Source of the DNA: Sulfurovum sp.
GTDB taxonomy: Bacteria > Campylobacterota > Campylobacteria > Campylobacterales > Sulfurovaceae
Length of the DNA stretch: 64,000 nt
Direction: 5' to 3'
Assembly (NCBI GenBank): GCA_030826885.1
Contig: JAUUDF010000048.1
Span: forward strand, 1-64,000
Shown one piece after another: positions 42,467 to 51,173 of the stretch. A program made the translations under genes and the position numbers. The first letter of the stretch is position 1. Every line of letters starts with the position of its first letter. The notes under the pieces were generated by a model that saw nothing but the letters and a program-made list of their open reading frames with translations, was not told where the DNA came from and ran no database searches.

Positions 42467-42811
42467 TTAACTGTTCTCTTTGACAAATTCCGGTGTACAG
42501 AAGATACCGCAGTGGCATTTGCCCTCTTCAGGGATTTCTTTTTCAAGTGCAGGCGGACAGGGGCATACACGGTCATCGACACTTTTGTACTTTCCTGGTT
42601 TGTTCGGATCTTCCTCTACCATGAAACAGGGGCAGAAACGTTTGCCGTAAAGCAGTTTGTTACGTGCCAGCCCCATAATGACCCCTTCATTGACCTCTTC
42701 ATTGGGATGGTACTCAAACCCAAACTGCGCACACACTTTGTCCGTAAATTTTTTGGTCTTTTCCAGCTCTTCGTGAAATTCGGGAGAACTCATATCAAGT
42801 TGTTGCATCAT
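42467..42811 (-). CDS. ftrB: Ferredoxin:thioredoxin reductase, catalytic subunit
   Basis: A 114-residue protein with all conserved Cys of the FTR catalytic (beta) chain: CPC in KRFCPCFMVEED, CPC in VCPCPPALEKE and CHC in KCHCGIFC. The 4Fe-4S cluster and adjacent disulfide reduce thioredoxin with ferredoxin electrons. FTR is classic in photosynthetic organisms, but beta-chain-only versions occur in chemolithotrophs and anaerobes; no variable (alpha) subunit gene is seen here. AAAGGAAC precedes the ATG. Its neighbour is a rhodanese, suggesting thiol or sulfane-sulfur redox. Confidence 0.9.
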   Translation of the reverse strand: MMQQLDMSSPEFHEELEKTKKFTDKVCAQFGFEYHPNEEVNEGVIMGLARNKLLYGKRFCPCFMVEEDPNKPGKYKSVDDRVCPCPPALEKEIPEEGKCHCGIFCTPEFVKENS

Positions 42812-42880
42812 CAGTAATGTTCCTTTTGTCTATATGGTTTTGACTGATTGTATGTAGTTATATCTTAAACCAAATTGATA

Positions 42881-42886
42881 TATAAT
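42881..42886 (+). promoter_or_regulatory. -10 box upstream of gatC
   Basis: Perfect TATAAT 38 bases before the gatC ATG, with a TGATA just upstream. It probably serves the gatC-arsC-like-pilT run. Confidence 0.5.
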
Positions 42887-42924
42887 AGGAAAATCCATAA
42901 AACTTTACAAACAGGTACCAAATT

Positions 42925-43215
42925 ATGCAGATAGACCACACCCTTTTGGCAAAACTCGAAACGCTTTCCCATCTACATATCGCCGATGACAAAAAAGAGG
43001 AGGTCATGGCACAGCTGACAGAAATACTCGGTTATATCGACAACCTGAATGAACTCGATACCGATACACTAAGTCCGGCATTTTCCACTCTTGAAGGCGG
43101 CACCCCGCTTCGAGAGGACATCCCGCAAAGCAATAGTGACATTGCCGCTGATATTCTCTCCCATGCACCCCAGGTACAGGATGACTTCTTCATTGTACCT
43201 GCGATCATCGAATAG
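42925..43215 (+). CDS. gatC: Glu/Asp-tRNA amidotransferase subunit C
   Basis: A 96-residue GatC. It stabilises GatA and lets the GatABC complex turn Glu-tRNA(Gln) and Asp-tRNA(Asn) into the correct amidated forms. Signature parts are LLAKLETLSHLHI and the LREDIP segment with a C-terminal FFIVPAIIE. The partner subunits GatA and GatB are encoded elsewhere, as is common in Campylobacterota. It starts the plus-strand block that extends to DUF1882. Confidence 0.92.
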   Translation: MQIDHTLLAKLETLSHLHIADDKKEEVMAQLTEILGYIDNLNELDTDTLSPAFSTLEGGTPLREDIPQSNSDIAADILSHAPQVQDDFFIVPAIIE

Positions 43216-43221
43216 GTACCC

Positions 43222-43572
43222 GTGCCTATGCTGAAACTTTACGGTATCAAAAACTGCGACAGTGTCCGAAAAGCCCGAAAATATCTCGATGCACATCATA
43301 TAGACTATGAATTTATCGATTTTCGGGAGAGTCCGGTTTCGGAAGAGACAATCAGGAAGTGGCTTGAAAAAACAGATCTCAAAACACTTTTGAATACACG
43401 TGGCACCACCTATCGTGTCCTCAAACTCAAGGAAAAAAATCTCACAGATGAAGAGAAAATAGGCCAGCTTGCCAAAGAGAATATGCTTATCAAACGTCCA
43501 GTCCTTGTCTTGGATGAACAAGTTATAATTGGCTATAATGAATCTGAATATTTAGAGAAACTTCACCCGTAA
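43222..43572 (+). CDS. ArsC/Spx/YffB-family thioredoxin-fold protein
   Basis: A 116-residue cytoplasmic protein of the ArsC/Spx superfamily. It has LYGIKNCDSVRKARKYL with one Cys (CDS rather than the C-x-x-C of Spx), and the RGTTYRVL (RGTxxR) and KRPVL (R-P) signature residues. The N-C-D-x-x-R-K pattern matches YffB/ArsC-like glutathione- or thiol-dependent reductases of unknown substrate more than true arsenate reductase. Start could be GTG 43222 or ATG 43228. It lies 6 bases after gatC. Confidence 0.8.
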   Translation: MPMLKLYGIKNCDSVRKARKYLDAHHIDYEFIDFRESPVSEETIRKWLEKTDLKTLLNTRGTTYRVLKLKEKNLTDEEKIGQLAKENMLIKRPVLVLDEQVIIGYNESEYLEKLHP

Positions 43573-43581
43573 AGGATACCC

Positions 43582-44646
43582 ATGGCTACATTCGATATTA
43601 AAAAACTGCTGCAGAGCGTCGTTGCACACGGTGCATCCGACCTTCACCTCGTAAGCCGTTCCGAACCGCAAATCAGACTCGACGGAAAACTCAAACCGGT
43701 CAACCTACCCAAACTCACAGGCGACGATATCGAGGAGATGGCATATTCACTCATTACCGAGAAACAGAAACAGCACTTCGAAGAGTACAATGAACTCGAC
43801 TTTGCACTTCTGCTTCCGGGTATCGGCCGCTTTAGGGCTAACTACTATAGAACACTGGGTGAACCGGCAGCGGCTTTCCGTATTATTCCTATTCAGATCC
43901 CCTCACTGGACGATCTTGGCGCACCAGAAGTTTTCAAAAAGCTGGTAAAACGGGAAAAGGGGCTTATTCTTGTTACAGGACCTACCGGTTCGGGTAAATC
44001 AACTACACTTGCCGCTCTGCTTAACGAGATAAACAAGTACGAGCAGAAACACATTGTAACGGTTGAGGACCCTGTGGAATTCATACATGAGAACAATAAG
44101 GCTGTATTCTCACACCGGGAGGTCGGTGAAGATACCAGAAGTTTTGCCACTGCGCTGAAATACGCGATGCGTCAGGACCCCGATATCATCCTGATCGGGG
44201 AGATGAGGGACAAAGAGACCATCGAAGCGGCACTGACCGCGGCAGAAACGGGACACCTGGTCTTTGGTACCCTGCACACCTCCTCCGCACCAGGTACTAT
44301 CAACCGTATTATCGATGTGTTCTCCGGTGATGAACAGCCGCAGATCAGAGCGATGATCTCCTCTTCTCTTGTTGCTGTTATCGCACAGTCTCTGCTGCCG
44401 AAAATAGGCGGCGGACGTATTGCCACGCATGAGATCATGATCACCAACCATGCGATTTCCAACCTTATCCGTGAAGACAAAGTCCATCAAATCTATTCAC
44501 AAATGCAGTTGGGACAGGAAGACACAGGTATGCAAACCCAGACCCAGGCTCTCCTGAAATACCTCAGAGACGGGAAGATCAGCCGGGATGTTGCCCTGCA
44601 GTATGCCAATAAACCCGATGAGCTTTCCAAGGCAACCACATACTAA
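43582..44646 (+). CDS. pilT: PilT retraction ATPase
   Basis: A 354-residue hexameric ATPase that retracts type IV pili or acts in related assembly. It has the family N-terminus (LLQSVVAHGASDLHL), Walker A GPTGSGKST, the Asp and His boxes (TVEDPVEF, GTLHTSS), Walker B LIGEMRD and the AISNLIREDKVHQIYSQMQ segment that is diagnostic for PilT. No pilus structural genes are nearby. Start 9 bases after the preceding gene, with AAAGGATACCC ahead of the ATG. Confidence 0.95.
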   Translation: MATFDIKKLLQSVVAHGASDLHLVSRSEPQIRLDGKLKPVNLPKLTGDDIEEMAYSLITEKQKQHFEEYNELDFALLLPGIGRFRANYYRTLGEPAAAFRIIPIQIPSLDDLGAPEVFKKLVKREKGLILVTGPTGSGKSTTLAALLNEINKYEQKHIVTVEDPVEFIHENNKAVFSHREVGEDTRSFATALKYAMRQDPDIILIGEMRDKETIEAALTAAETGHLVFGTLHTSSAPGTINRIIDVFSGDEQPQIRAMISSSLVAVIAQSLLPKIGGGRIATHEIMITNHAISNLIREDKVHQIYSQMQLGQEDTGMQTQTQALLKYLRDGKISRDVALQYANKPDELSKATTY

Positions 44647-44703
44647 AGCCGGTTATCATGATTTATCGATACAATACGAAAATTCTTTAGGAAGTGAGCA
44701 GAG

Positions 44704-45297
44704 ATGGAAAACTTTACCATGGTGAACTTTAACTATTTTGACGTAACCGTCGGTGTCATCATTCTTTTACTGGCGATAAAAGGATTTATGAACGGAGTCG
44801 TCAAAGAAGTTTTCGGACTTGCCGGGCTTATCGGAGGGGTTTATTTCGCTTCGCGCCTTGCAGGAGATGCCGCTGCCTTTATTGACAAAACTTTCATACA
44901 TATTGAAAATGCCTCGTTGCTGAAGCTCATCGGATTTATGTCGGTTCTCATCATTATTTGGATGAGTGCGACTATTTTGGGAGCCATCATCTCCAAACTT
45001 ACCTCGGCAAGCGGTCTAGGATTCATCGACAGAGTACTCGGATTTGTTGCAGGAGGCGGAAAGTATTTCGTTATTTTCGCTCTTATCGTAACTGCTTTGT
45101 CCAATGTAACACTAATAAAAGAAAATACCCAGAAATATGTCAAAGATTCGATTCTCTACCCTATTTTATACAAAGCGGGCTCTGCCATCATTAAAATAGA
45201 TCCGTCTTCTCTTGGCCTGAATGCAGGCACACAAAAGACCACTGTGACTACCGAGAAGAATGCAACGACTGTCGAAACCTCTTCCAAAGTACAGTAA
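44704..45297 (+). CDS. cvpA: CvpA-family membrane protein
   Basis: A 197-residue integral membrane protein with four helices and the CvpA signature: YFDVTVGVIILLLAIKGFMNG, GLAGLIGGVYFASRLA and the conserved GFIDRVLGFVAGGGKY loop. The C-terminus is a low-complexity Thr/Val tail. CvpA proteins influence envelope traits, secretion or biofilm; exact function unsettled. It precedes fur, lysS and glyA, the same order as in Campylobacter jejuni (Cj0399-Cj0402). Confidence 0.88.
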   Translation: MENFTMVNFNYFDVTVGVIILLLAIKGFMNGVVKEVFGLAGLIGGVYFASRLAGDAAAFIDKTFIHIENASLLKLIGFMSVLIIIWMSATILGAIISKLTSASGLGFIDRVLGFVAGGGKYFVIFALIVTALSNVTLIKENTQKYVKDSILYPILYKAGSAIIKIDPSSLGLNAGTQKTTVTTEKNATTVETSSKVQ

Positions 45298-45306
45298 AGG
45301 ACCACA

Positions 45307-45756
45307 ATGATCACGTATGACCTCCTTCTCGAACAATTTAAAACACTCCTTAAAACCAATACCCTCAAATTCACCAAACAGCGTGAGTTGATACTGAAAT
45401 TTTTGTACGAGAACAATGGTCACTATACCCCCGAAGAGATCTATATGCTACTTAAAAAGGCGCATCCTGAAGTGAATGTCGGTATTGCTACGGTTTACCG
45501 TACCCTGACGCTGCTTGAGGATTCCGGCATTGCCTCTTCCATCTCCTTTGGTACACAGGGGAAAAAATATGAGCTTGGACTAAAAAAACACCATGACCAT
45601 CTTATATGCAGCCAGTGCGGTGCCATCATTGAATTTTTTGATGAGACCATTGAAAAACGTCAGGAAGAGATTGCGAAAAAATTCAATTTTCTTATGCAGG
45701 ACCATACCATGAAGATCGTCGGTCTGTGTGAAAAATGCCAATCAAAACAATCATAA
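45307..45756 (+). CDS. fur: Fur-family ferric uptake regulator
   Basis: A 149-residue metal-responsive repressor: winged-helix DNA-binding part ([25 protein letters not shown]), dimer part with [16 protein letters not shown], and a second Cys pair (CEKCQ) for structural zinc. The H-x-H and E/C ligands fit true Fur, and its position after cvpA and before lysS matches campylobacterial fur. It starts 9 bases after cvpA. It would control iron uptake genes, perhaps including the TonB receptor in this window. Confidence 0.92.
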   Translation: MITYDLLLEQFKTLLKTNTLKFTKQRELILKFLYENNGHYTPEEIYMLLKKAHPEVNVGIATVYRTLTLLEDSGIASSISFGTQGKKYELGLKKHHDHLICSQCGAIIEFFDETIEKRQEEIAKKFNFLMQDHTMKIVGLCEKCQSKQS

Positions 45757-45794
45757 TCATTCAAAACAAATCCAATCAATCAACAGGAGAGCAC

Positions 45795-47435
45795 TTGATA
45801 TTTGACAATCAGTATATCCAGGAACGTATCGCTAAAGCCGAACGCCTCAGAGAAGAGGGCATCAATCCTTACCCCGCAAACATTACCAAGGGCATGCCTT
45901 CAAGTGAATTTTTCGAACATTTCGCCTATATCAAAGAGCTTGACGCCGAAGAGAAGAAAGACGAAACCCAAACCGTCACGCTTACCGGGCGGATCAAATT
46001 TGTCCGTATCATGGGGAAAGCCGCTTTTGCAAAAATTGAAGACAGTGACGGACTGGTACAGATCTACTACAACCGTGACGATCTTCCCGGAGGCTACTAC
46101 AATAACGTTGCCAAAAAACTCTTTGAAGTCGGTGACATCATTGAGGCAACCGGTTTCCCGTTTGTCACACAGACAGGTGAACTGACCCTGCACTGTAAAG
46201 ATCTCAAAATCGTCTCCAAAGCGATCATGCCATTGCCGGAGAAGTTCCACGGTCTGACTGACCAGGAGATACGTTATCGTCAGCGCTATCTCGATATGAT
46301 CATGAATCCGGAGGTTAAAGAGACGTTCATCATGCGCTCAAAAATCGTTTCGCTTGTACGGCGTTTCTTTGAAGATCACGGATTCCTGGAAGTCGAAACA
46401 CCGATGATGCACCCCATCCCCGGCGGTGCGAACGCCAAACCCTTCGTAACACACCACAATGCGCTCGGTGTAGACAGATATCTGCGTATCGCACCCGAAC
46501 TCTACCTCAAACGACTGACTGTCGGCGGAATGGAAGCTGTCTTCGAGATCAACCGTAATTTCCGTAACGAGGGAATGGACCAGACACACAATCCGGAGTT
46601 CACCTCCATCGAATTCTACTGGGCATACCACAACTACCATGACCTGATGAAGCTGACTGAAGAGCTCTTTGACTACATCTTCGCACAGTTGCAGTTGCCC
46701 AAAACACTACGTTACGGTGAAATGGAGATAGACTTTACCACTCCGTTTGCCAAAGTACCGTTTATTGAATCGCTTACGACCATCGGCGGCGTACCGGAGG
46801 ATATCACCGGTGACAGGGGAAAGATACTCGCCTACCTTAAAGAGCATGGTGTAGAAGTGAACGAGAATCTGACACTGGGCTACCTGCAGGCAGAACTCTT
46901 CGACGAATTCGTCGAAGGAAAACTTATCAACCCCACTTTTATCACCGACTATCCTATCGATATCTCTCCGCTTTCAAGAAGAAGTGACGAAAACCCCGAT
47001 ATTGCAGAGCGTTTCGAGCTCTTCATGGCAGGCAAAGAGATTGCCAACGGTTTTAATGAGCTCAATGATCCGCTCGATCAGTATGAACGTTTTAAAGCAC
47101 AGGCAGCAGCCAAGGAAGCGACTGGTGATGAGGAAGCTATGCATATGGATCTCGACTTTGTCCGTGCGCTTGGTCACGGCATGACCCCTACTGCCGGAGA
47201 AGGAATTGGTATTGACCGTCTGGTGATGATGCTAACAGACAACCATTCCATCCGTGATGTCATTCTCTTCCCGGCCATGAAACCCGAAGCGGCGCTTGAA
47301 GAGAAGCCGGAAAATGCCTGTAAAAAGTGCGGCAATACCAATGAAGATGAGCTCAAACCTGCCAAAAAAGGCAAAGGGTTTTTCTGTATAGATGCGGCGG
47401 CGTGCAAAAGACGTGAACAAGAGAACAAAAAGTAA
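45795..47435 (+). CDS. lysS: Lysyl-tRNA synthetase with extra C-terminal Cys4 tail
   Basis: A class II LysRS of 546 residues (usual about 500). The OB-fold tRNA-binding N-domain ([20 protein letters not shown]) is followed by the motif 2 region [19 protein letters not shown] and motif 3 [13 protein letters not shown]. After the normal end ([13 protein letters not shown]) it carries an added tail of about 45 residues with a C-x2-C-x18-C-x5-C pattern (CKKCGN, then [10 protein letters not shown]), probably a small zinc knuckle. Start is TTG 45795 with AGGAG five bases ahead; the frame can be read back to 45735 without a site. Confidence 0.93.
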   Translation: MIFDNQYIQERIAKAERLREEGINPYPANITKGMPSSEFFEHFAYIKELDAEEKKDETQTVTLTGRIKFVRIMGKAAFAKIEDSDGLVQIYYNRDDLPGGYYNNVAKKLFEVGDIIEATGFPFVTQTGELTLHCKDLKIVSKAIMPLPEKFHGLTDQEIRYRQRYLDMIMNPEVKETFIMRSKIVSLVRRFFEDHGFLEVETPMMHPIPGGANAKPFVTHHNALGVDRYLRIAPELYLKRLTVGGMEAVFEINRNFRNEGMDQTHNPEFTSIEFYWAYHNYHDLMKLTEELFDYIFAQLQLPKTLRYGEMEIDFTTPFAKVPFIESLTTIGGVPEDITGDRGKILAYLKEHGVEVNENLTLGYLQAELFDEFVEGKLINPTFITDYPIDISPLSRRSDENPDIAERFELFMAGKEIANGFNELNDPLDQYERFKAQAAAKEATGDEEAMHMDLDFVRALGHGMTPTAGEGIGIDRLVMMLTDNHSIRDVILFPAMKPEAALEEKPENACKKCGNTNEDELKPAKKGKGFFCIDAAACKRREQENKK

Positions 47436-47479
47436 AAATTGGATATAAATCCAACCATAAACCAACAAAGGAAGCAACG

Positions 47480-48730
47480 ATGAGTTATGCAATGAAAACA
47501 TTCGATCCTGAAGTTTTTGAGGCAATCGAAAACGAACTTGAAAGACAGACGAACCACCTTGAGATGATCGCATCTGAAAACTTCACCATTCCAGCCGTGA
47601 TGGAAGCGATGGGATCGGTCTTTACCAACAAATATGCAGAAGGCTACCCCGGCAAACGCTACTACGGAGGGTGCGAATATGCCGACAGGGTCGAACAGCT
47701 TGCCATAGACAGAGCCTGTGAACTGTTCGGATGTGCCTATGCCAATGTGCAGCCGCACTCCGGATCTCAGGCAAACGGAGCGGTCTATGCCGCCCTGCTC
47801 AAACCTTACGATAAAATCCTCGGTATGGATCTCAGCCACGGCGGGCACCTGACACACGGCAGCAAGCCGAGTTTTTCAGGCAAAAACTACCAGAGCTTCA
47901 CCTACGGGGTTGAACTTGACGGACGTATCAACTATGACAAAGTGATGGAAATCGCCAAAATCGTCCAGCCAAAGATCATTGTCTGTGGTGCTTCAGCCTA
48001 TGCAAGAGAGATAGACTTTGCCAAGTTCCGGGAGATTGCCGATGCGGTCGGTGCCATCCTCTTTGCCGATATTGCACACATTGCAGGACTTGTCTGTGCC
48101 GGTGAGCACCCGAGTCCGTTCCCGTATGCCGATGTCGTTACAACTACAACCCACAAAACCCTTGCAGGACCGCGTGGCGGGATGATTATGACTAATGACG
48201 AAGAGATTGCCAAAAAGATTAACTCAGCCATCTTCCCCGGGCTTCAGGGCGGACCGCTGGTACATGTCGTCGCAGCCAAAGCGGTCGGCTTCAAGCACAA
48301 CCTCTCTGACGAGTGGAAAGTCTACGCCAAACAGGTCAAAAAGAATGCTTCCGTACTCGCAGACGTACTCATCAAACGCGGGTATGATGTTGTCTCAGGC
48401 GGTACTGACAACCACCTTGTCCTTGTAAGCTTCCTCAACAAGGACTTCAGCGGAAAAGATGCCGATGCTGCACTTGGCGCGGCAGGTATCACCGTGAACA
48501 AGAACACCGTTCCGGGTGAGACACGCAGTCCCTTTGTCACTTCCGGTATCCGTATCGGTTCACCGGCACTGACAAGCCGCGGTATGAAAGAGGCGGAGTT
48601 TGAGATCATCGCCAACAAGATTGCTGATGTCCTGGACAACATCAATGACAGTGCTCTGCATGCGAAGATCAAAGAAGAGATGAAAGAACTCGCATCAAAC
48701 TTTGTCATTTACGACAAACCAATCTACTAA
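47480..48730 (+). CDS. glyA: Serine hydroxymethyltransferase
   Basis: Interconverts serine and glycine while charging tetrahydrofolate, the main source of one-carbon units. The 416-residue PLP enzyme has the standard [10 protein letters not shown] region, [16 protein letters not shown] and the PLP lysine motif [14 protein letters not shown]. It starts 44 bases after lysS with AAAGGAAGCAACG at a good distance. Its order fur-lysS-glyA-DUF1882 is conserved in Campylobacterota. Confidence 0.96.
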   Translation: MSYAMKTFDPEVFEAIENELERQTNHLEMIASENFTIPAVMEAMGSVFTNKYAEGYPGKRYYGGCEYADRVEQLAIDRACELFGCAYANVQPHSGSQANGAVYAALLKPYDKILGMDLSHGGHLTHGSKPSFSGKNYQSFTYGVELDGRINYDKVMEIAKIVQPKIIVCGASAYAREIDFAKFREIADAVGAILFADIAHIAGLVCAGEHPSPFPYADVVTTTTHKTLAGPRGGMIMTNDEEIAKKINSAIFPGLQGGPLVHVVAAKAVGFKHNLSDEWKVYAKQVKKNASVLADVLIKRGYDVVSGGTDNHLVLVSFLNKDFSGKDADAALGAAGITVNKNTVPGETRSPFVTSGIRIGSPALTSRGMKEAEFEIIANKIADVLDNINDSALHAKIKEEMKELASNFVIYDKPIY

Positions 48731-48736
48731 AAAGGA

Positions 48737-49240
48737 GTGATCATCAAAGTATTTGACCTTGCGTTCGATACCGATCACTACTACATTAAACGTTCACGCG
48801 TTGTCGAACAGATACCGTTCGACAATCGTACTTTCTACGCAAAATTTGAACGTATCGACGAACCGCTTACCCCACTGCTTGTCACACAACACCTGAACAA
48901 ACAGTATACTGTCGCTGTTCCCCTGCTCAAAAACGGACATACAAACTATCTGGTATTGGAATATAAGGGAGAGGAGTATGCACGCTTCAAATCACTTGCC
49001 GTGCACCTGTTTCATATGTCTGGTATCAGAGATTATCATATCTATCAGGGAAAAGAGAGAGAAAAAATTCAAATTTTTATTCATGTGCCCGCTCTTCCGC
49101 TTGAAGAGGCGGAAAAACAGCTTCATGCCATATCGGAGAAACTCAAAACCCGTCTTGCAAAACGCTGGAAAACACTTCCCTCAACGCAGCTTCCCGAAGC
49201 GTACAATATTGTAACACTTCCCTACAGTGAGCTACTTTGA
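48737..49240 (+). CDS. DUF1882 protein
   Basis: A 167-residue cytoplasmic protein of the Campylobacterota-specific DUF1882 family, which follows glyA in Helicobacter (HP0184) and Campylobacter (Cj0403). The sequence has HYYIKRSRVVEQIPFDNRTFYAKF and a FKSLAVHLFHMSGIRDYHIY core; function unknown. The start is unclear: the frame opens with GTG at 48737, which is directly joined to its AAAGGA ribosome site, so a nearby non-AUG codon such as ATC at 48740 or 48743 may really be used. It overlaps the minus-strand gene at its end by 9 bases. Confidence 0.82.
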   Translation: MIIKVFDLAFDTDHYYIKRSRVVEQIPFDNRTFYAKFERIDEPLTPLLVTQHLNKQYTVAVPLLKNGHTNYLVLEYKGEEYARFKSLAVHLFHMSGIRDYHIYQGKEREKIQIFIHVPALPLEEAEKQLHAISEKLKTRLAKRWKTLPSTQLPEAYNIVTLPYSELL

Positions 49241-49504
49241 CGTATTTACCTCGTCTGTACTTTCAGGCTCTGATTTTTTTGCTTTACCGCAAAAGAGTGA
49301 TGCGCGATGCTCATAAGAAGCCAGAGTCGTTTTGGCAAGCAGGTCGTCTCTCATACTTTTTTTGTATGCTTCAGCTTTTTTGGTAAAAAGCTCACACAAT
49401 CGCTTGTTCTCTAAAAGTTCCTGTTTTTCACTGTCAGCCTCTTCATTAAAAAAACCGGCATTGAGCGTACTCAGTAACAACAATAGTGGAAATATCAGTT
49501 TCAT
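49232..49504 (-). CDS. Small secreted Cys-containing protein
   Basis: A 90-residue protein with a clear signal peptide (MKLIFPLLLLLSTLNA), then a helical charged mature part with two Cys (RLCELFTKKAEAYKK and ASLFCGKAKKS), which could form a disulfide in the periplasm. I know no family. It has a TATAAT on the minus strand about 46 bases upstream and is convergent with DUF1882, the stops overlapping by 9 bases. Confidence 0.65.
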   Translation of the reverse strand: MKLIFPLLLLLSTLNAGFFNEEADSEKQELLENKRLCELFTKKAEAYKKSMRDDLLAKTTLASYEHRASLFCGKAKKSEPESTDEVNTSK

Positions 49505-49549
49505 ACATCAACCTTTCTCATAGAATACATCTCTATGAAACTTGACGAA

Positions 49550-49555
49550 ATTATA
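49550..49555 (-). promoter_or_regulatory. -10 box of small secreted protein gene
   Basis: TATAAT on the minus strand, 45 bases upstream of the ATG at 49504. Confidence 0.4.
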
Positions 49556-49603
49556 GAGTAAATAAGCTGTTATAATATTTAAATTATATCTTTCTTATCA
49601 ATT

Positions 49604-50329
49604 TTACTGTTTAATGAATGACGCGTTCTCTCCCAAAACGCTGTAAAAATAACCATATCCGAAATCTTTATCGACAATGATAGTTGCCGATGCCTTGACA
49701 TGATCCCCTGCTTTCAAATCGGTACTGGATGCTGTAAAGACAAGATCATCGGTTAATTTTTTTTCATCCCCTGTACCGTCACCAAGGTGTACCCAGTCAC
49801 GCTTCATGATACCCCTTGAGACCTTGTACACAGATGCAACAACCGTCACTTTTTTGCCATTGAGTATCTTTCTGAAACGATGCACCTCTTCAACCGTATA
49901 TACCGGCTTTTCCTTAAATCCTGTTACATTCTCATCCTCGCTGGAAACCTTTTCAATATCCGGCTGCAACAGTGTCTTCATACTCGGCATCACTGTTTTG
50001 TTATCGGGCAGATAAACCTCATTAGCAAACACGATCTCCTCAAACGTACGTCCCAGACTTTTGCTTTTAAATGACTTCATAACGGTTTTTGTGTCGTACC
50101 CGATGGTATCGCCTACCTGTACAGGTGCCTTGGCAATTGCTACCCATCGCTCTTTGCCATTTTCATTAACTCTGAGATAGTCATATCCCATCACCTCTTT
50201 TTTCTCCAATATTTTCCCGTAAGTAATCTTTTTCTGCTGTTTCATTGAATCCTGTGCAACTGCTGAAGTCTCCTTAGCGTTTAAGAGTATGCACCCCAGA
50301 AACAGTACCGTAGCCATCTTTTTGATCAT
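49604..50329 (-). CDS. Exported NrfJ-like OB-fold protein
   Basis: A 241-residue periplasmic protein. The first half resembles NrfJ-type proteins (GKILEKKEVMGYDYLRVN, then ERWVAIAKAPVQVGDTIGY and a KSLGRTFEEIVFANE end). The second half has a second OB-like fold (VTVVASVYKVSRGIMKRDWVHLGDG). NrfJ proteins occur beside cytochrome c nitrite reductases, but no NrfA is here; the nearest cytochrome is the one at 51975. The start at 50329 follows AAGGAGAGACAG and a signal peptide; the longer frame from 50374 has no site. Confidence 0.7.
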   Translation of the reverse strand: MIKKMATVLFLGCILLNAKETSAVAQDSMKQQKKITYGKILEKKEVMGYDYLRVNENGKERWVAIAKAPVQVGDTIGYDTKTVMKSFKSKSLGRTFEEIVFANEVYLPDNKTVMPSMKTLLQPDIEKVSSEDENVTGFKEKPVYTVEEVHRFRKILNGKKVTVVASVYKVSRGIMKRDWVHLGDGTGDEKKLTDDLVFTASSTDLKAGDHVKASATIIVDKDFGYGYFYSVLGENASFIKQ

Positions 50330-50362
50330 CTGTCTCTCCTTGCTTTTTATCAAACTGTGTGT

Positions 50363-50368
50363 ATTATA
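50363..50368 (-). promoter_or_regulatory. -10 box of NrfJ-like gene
   Basis: TATAAT on the minus strand, 33 bases upstream of the ATG at 50329. The region up to 50485 is a divergent promoter region and otherwise empty. Confidence 0.4.
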
Positions 50369-50432
50369 ACTCATCCATATTAATAAATAGTGTTAATAGA
50401 TTAAAATAAGTTTTATATTAACATTTACCCTG

Positions 50433-50438
50433 TATGAT
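50433..50438 (+). promoter_or_regulatory. -10 box of MORN-repeat genes
   Basis: TG-TATGAT, one mismatch from consensus, 47 bases upstream of the first MORN protein ATG. Confidence 0.35.
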
Positions 50439-50485
50439 ACTAACCAACGCAACACACTATAGAACAATATACAAGGGACTGACAG

Positions 50486-51160
50486 ATGAAACGAACACTC
50501 TTTATGGGGCTGTGTACACTCAGCCTTCTTCAGGCGGAACTCTTTACGGAATACTTCAAAAACGGTGTCGTAAAATCACGTATCGAGTATAAAGACGGTA
50601 CACGTACAGAGACACGTGAAGGCATCAAAGAGGGCTGGGAAAAGGTGTACTACAATACGGGAGAACTCGCCTATGAGGTAAAATACGTCAACGGAAAACG
50701 TGACGGCGAGATGCGCTGGTATGACCGAGACGGCCATCTGCTTGAAATTCTCTTCTATCAGCACGGTAAACGTCACGGACTCAACCAGCTTTTTTACAAT
50801 GACGGGAAACTCAGCTCTGAAGTAACCTATCTGCTCGACAAAAAAGAAGGACCCTACAAAGAGTATTTCAGTACCGGAGAACTTGCGCTGGAAGTGAATT
50901 ACACCCATGACAGAAAAGAAGGTATCCAAAAGGAGTATTACCGCAACGGCACACTCTCTTCGGAAGTGCGTTATGTAAACGGTTACAAAGAAGGTATCCA
51001 AAAATGGTACGACCGTAACGGTACGGTCATCAAACAAGAGCGTTTCAAAATGGACAGACCGGTTGAACTTATGAAAAGTCTCAAACAAAAAGAACCTGAT
51101 GCAACAGAGATGCTCATGAAAAGTCTGGATTTCAACCCCAATCACCACAAGGCAAAATAA
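50486..51160 (+). CDS. Exported MORN-2 repeat protein (YwqK-like)
   Basis: A 224-residue protein with a short signal peptide (MKRTLFMGLCTLSLLQA) and about seven MORN-variant repeats of the form Y-x-N/D-G-x-L-x-x-E-V-x-Y-x-x-G-K-x-x-G (for example YYNTGELAYEVKYVNGKRDG). Such repeats form an extended beta structure for binding surfaces. The YwqK name is from a toxin-antitoxin context that does not apply here. It ends with a non-repeat helical tail. The next gene is a paralogue 13 bases away. Function unknown; perhaps a periplasmic binding protein. Confidence 0.75.
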   Translation: MKRTLFMGLCTLSLLQAELFTEYFKNGVVKSRIEYKDGTRTETREGIKEGWEKVYYNTGELAYEVKYVNGKRDGEMRWYDRDGHLLEILFYQHGKRHGLNQLFYNDGKLSSEVTYLLDKKEGPYKEYFSTGELALEVNYTHDRKEGIQKEYYRNGTLSSEVRYVNGYKEGIQKWYDRNGTVIKQERFKMDRPVELMKSLKQKEPDATEMLMKSLDFNPNHHKAK

Positions 51161-51173
51161 GAAAGGATATCAC

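Noticed and set aside
43222-43572. True arsenate reductase arsC
   Set aside because: Motif spacing fits the YffB/ArsC-like group as well, and no arsenic resistance genes are near.
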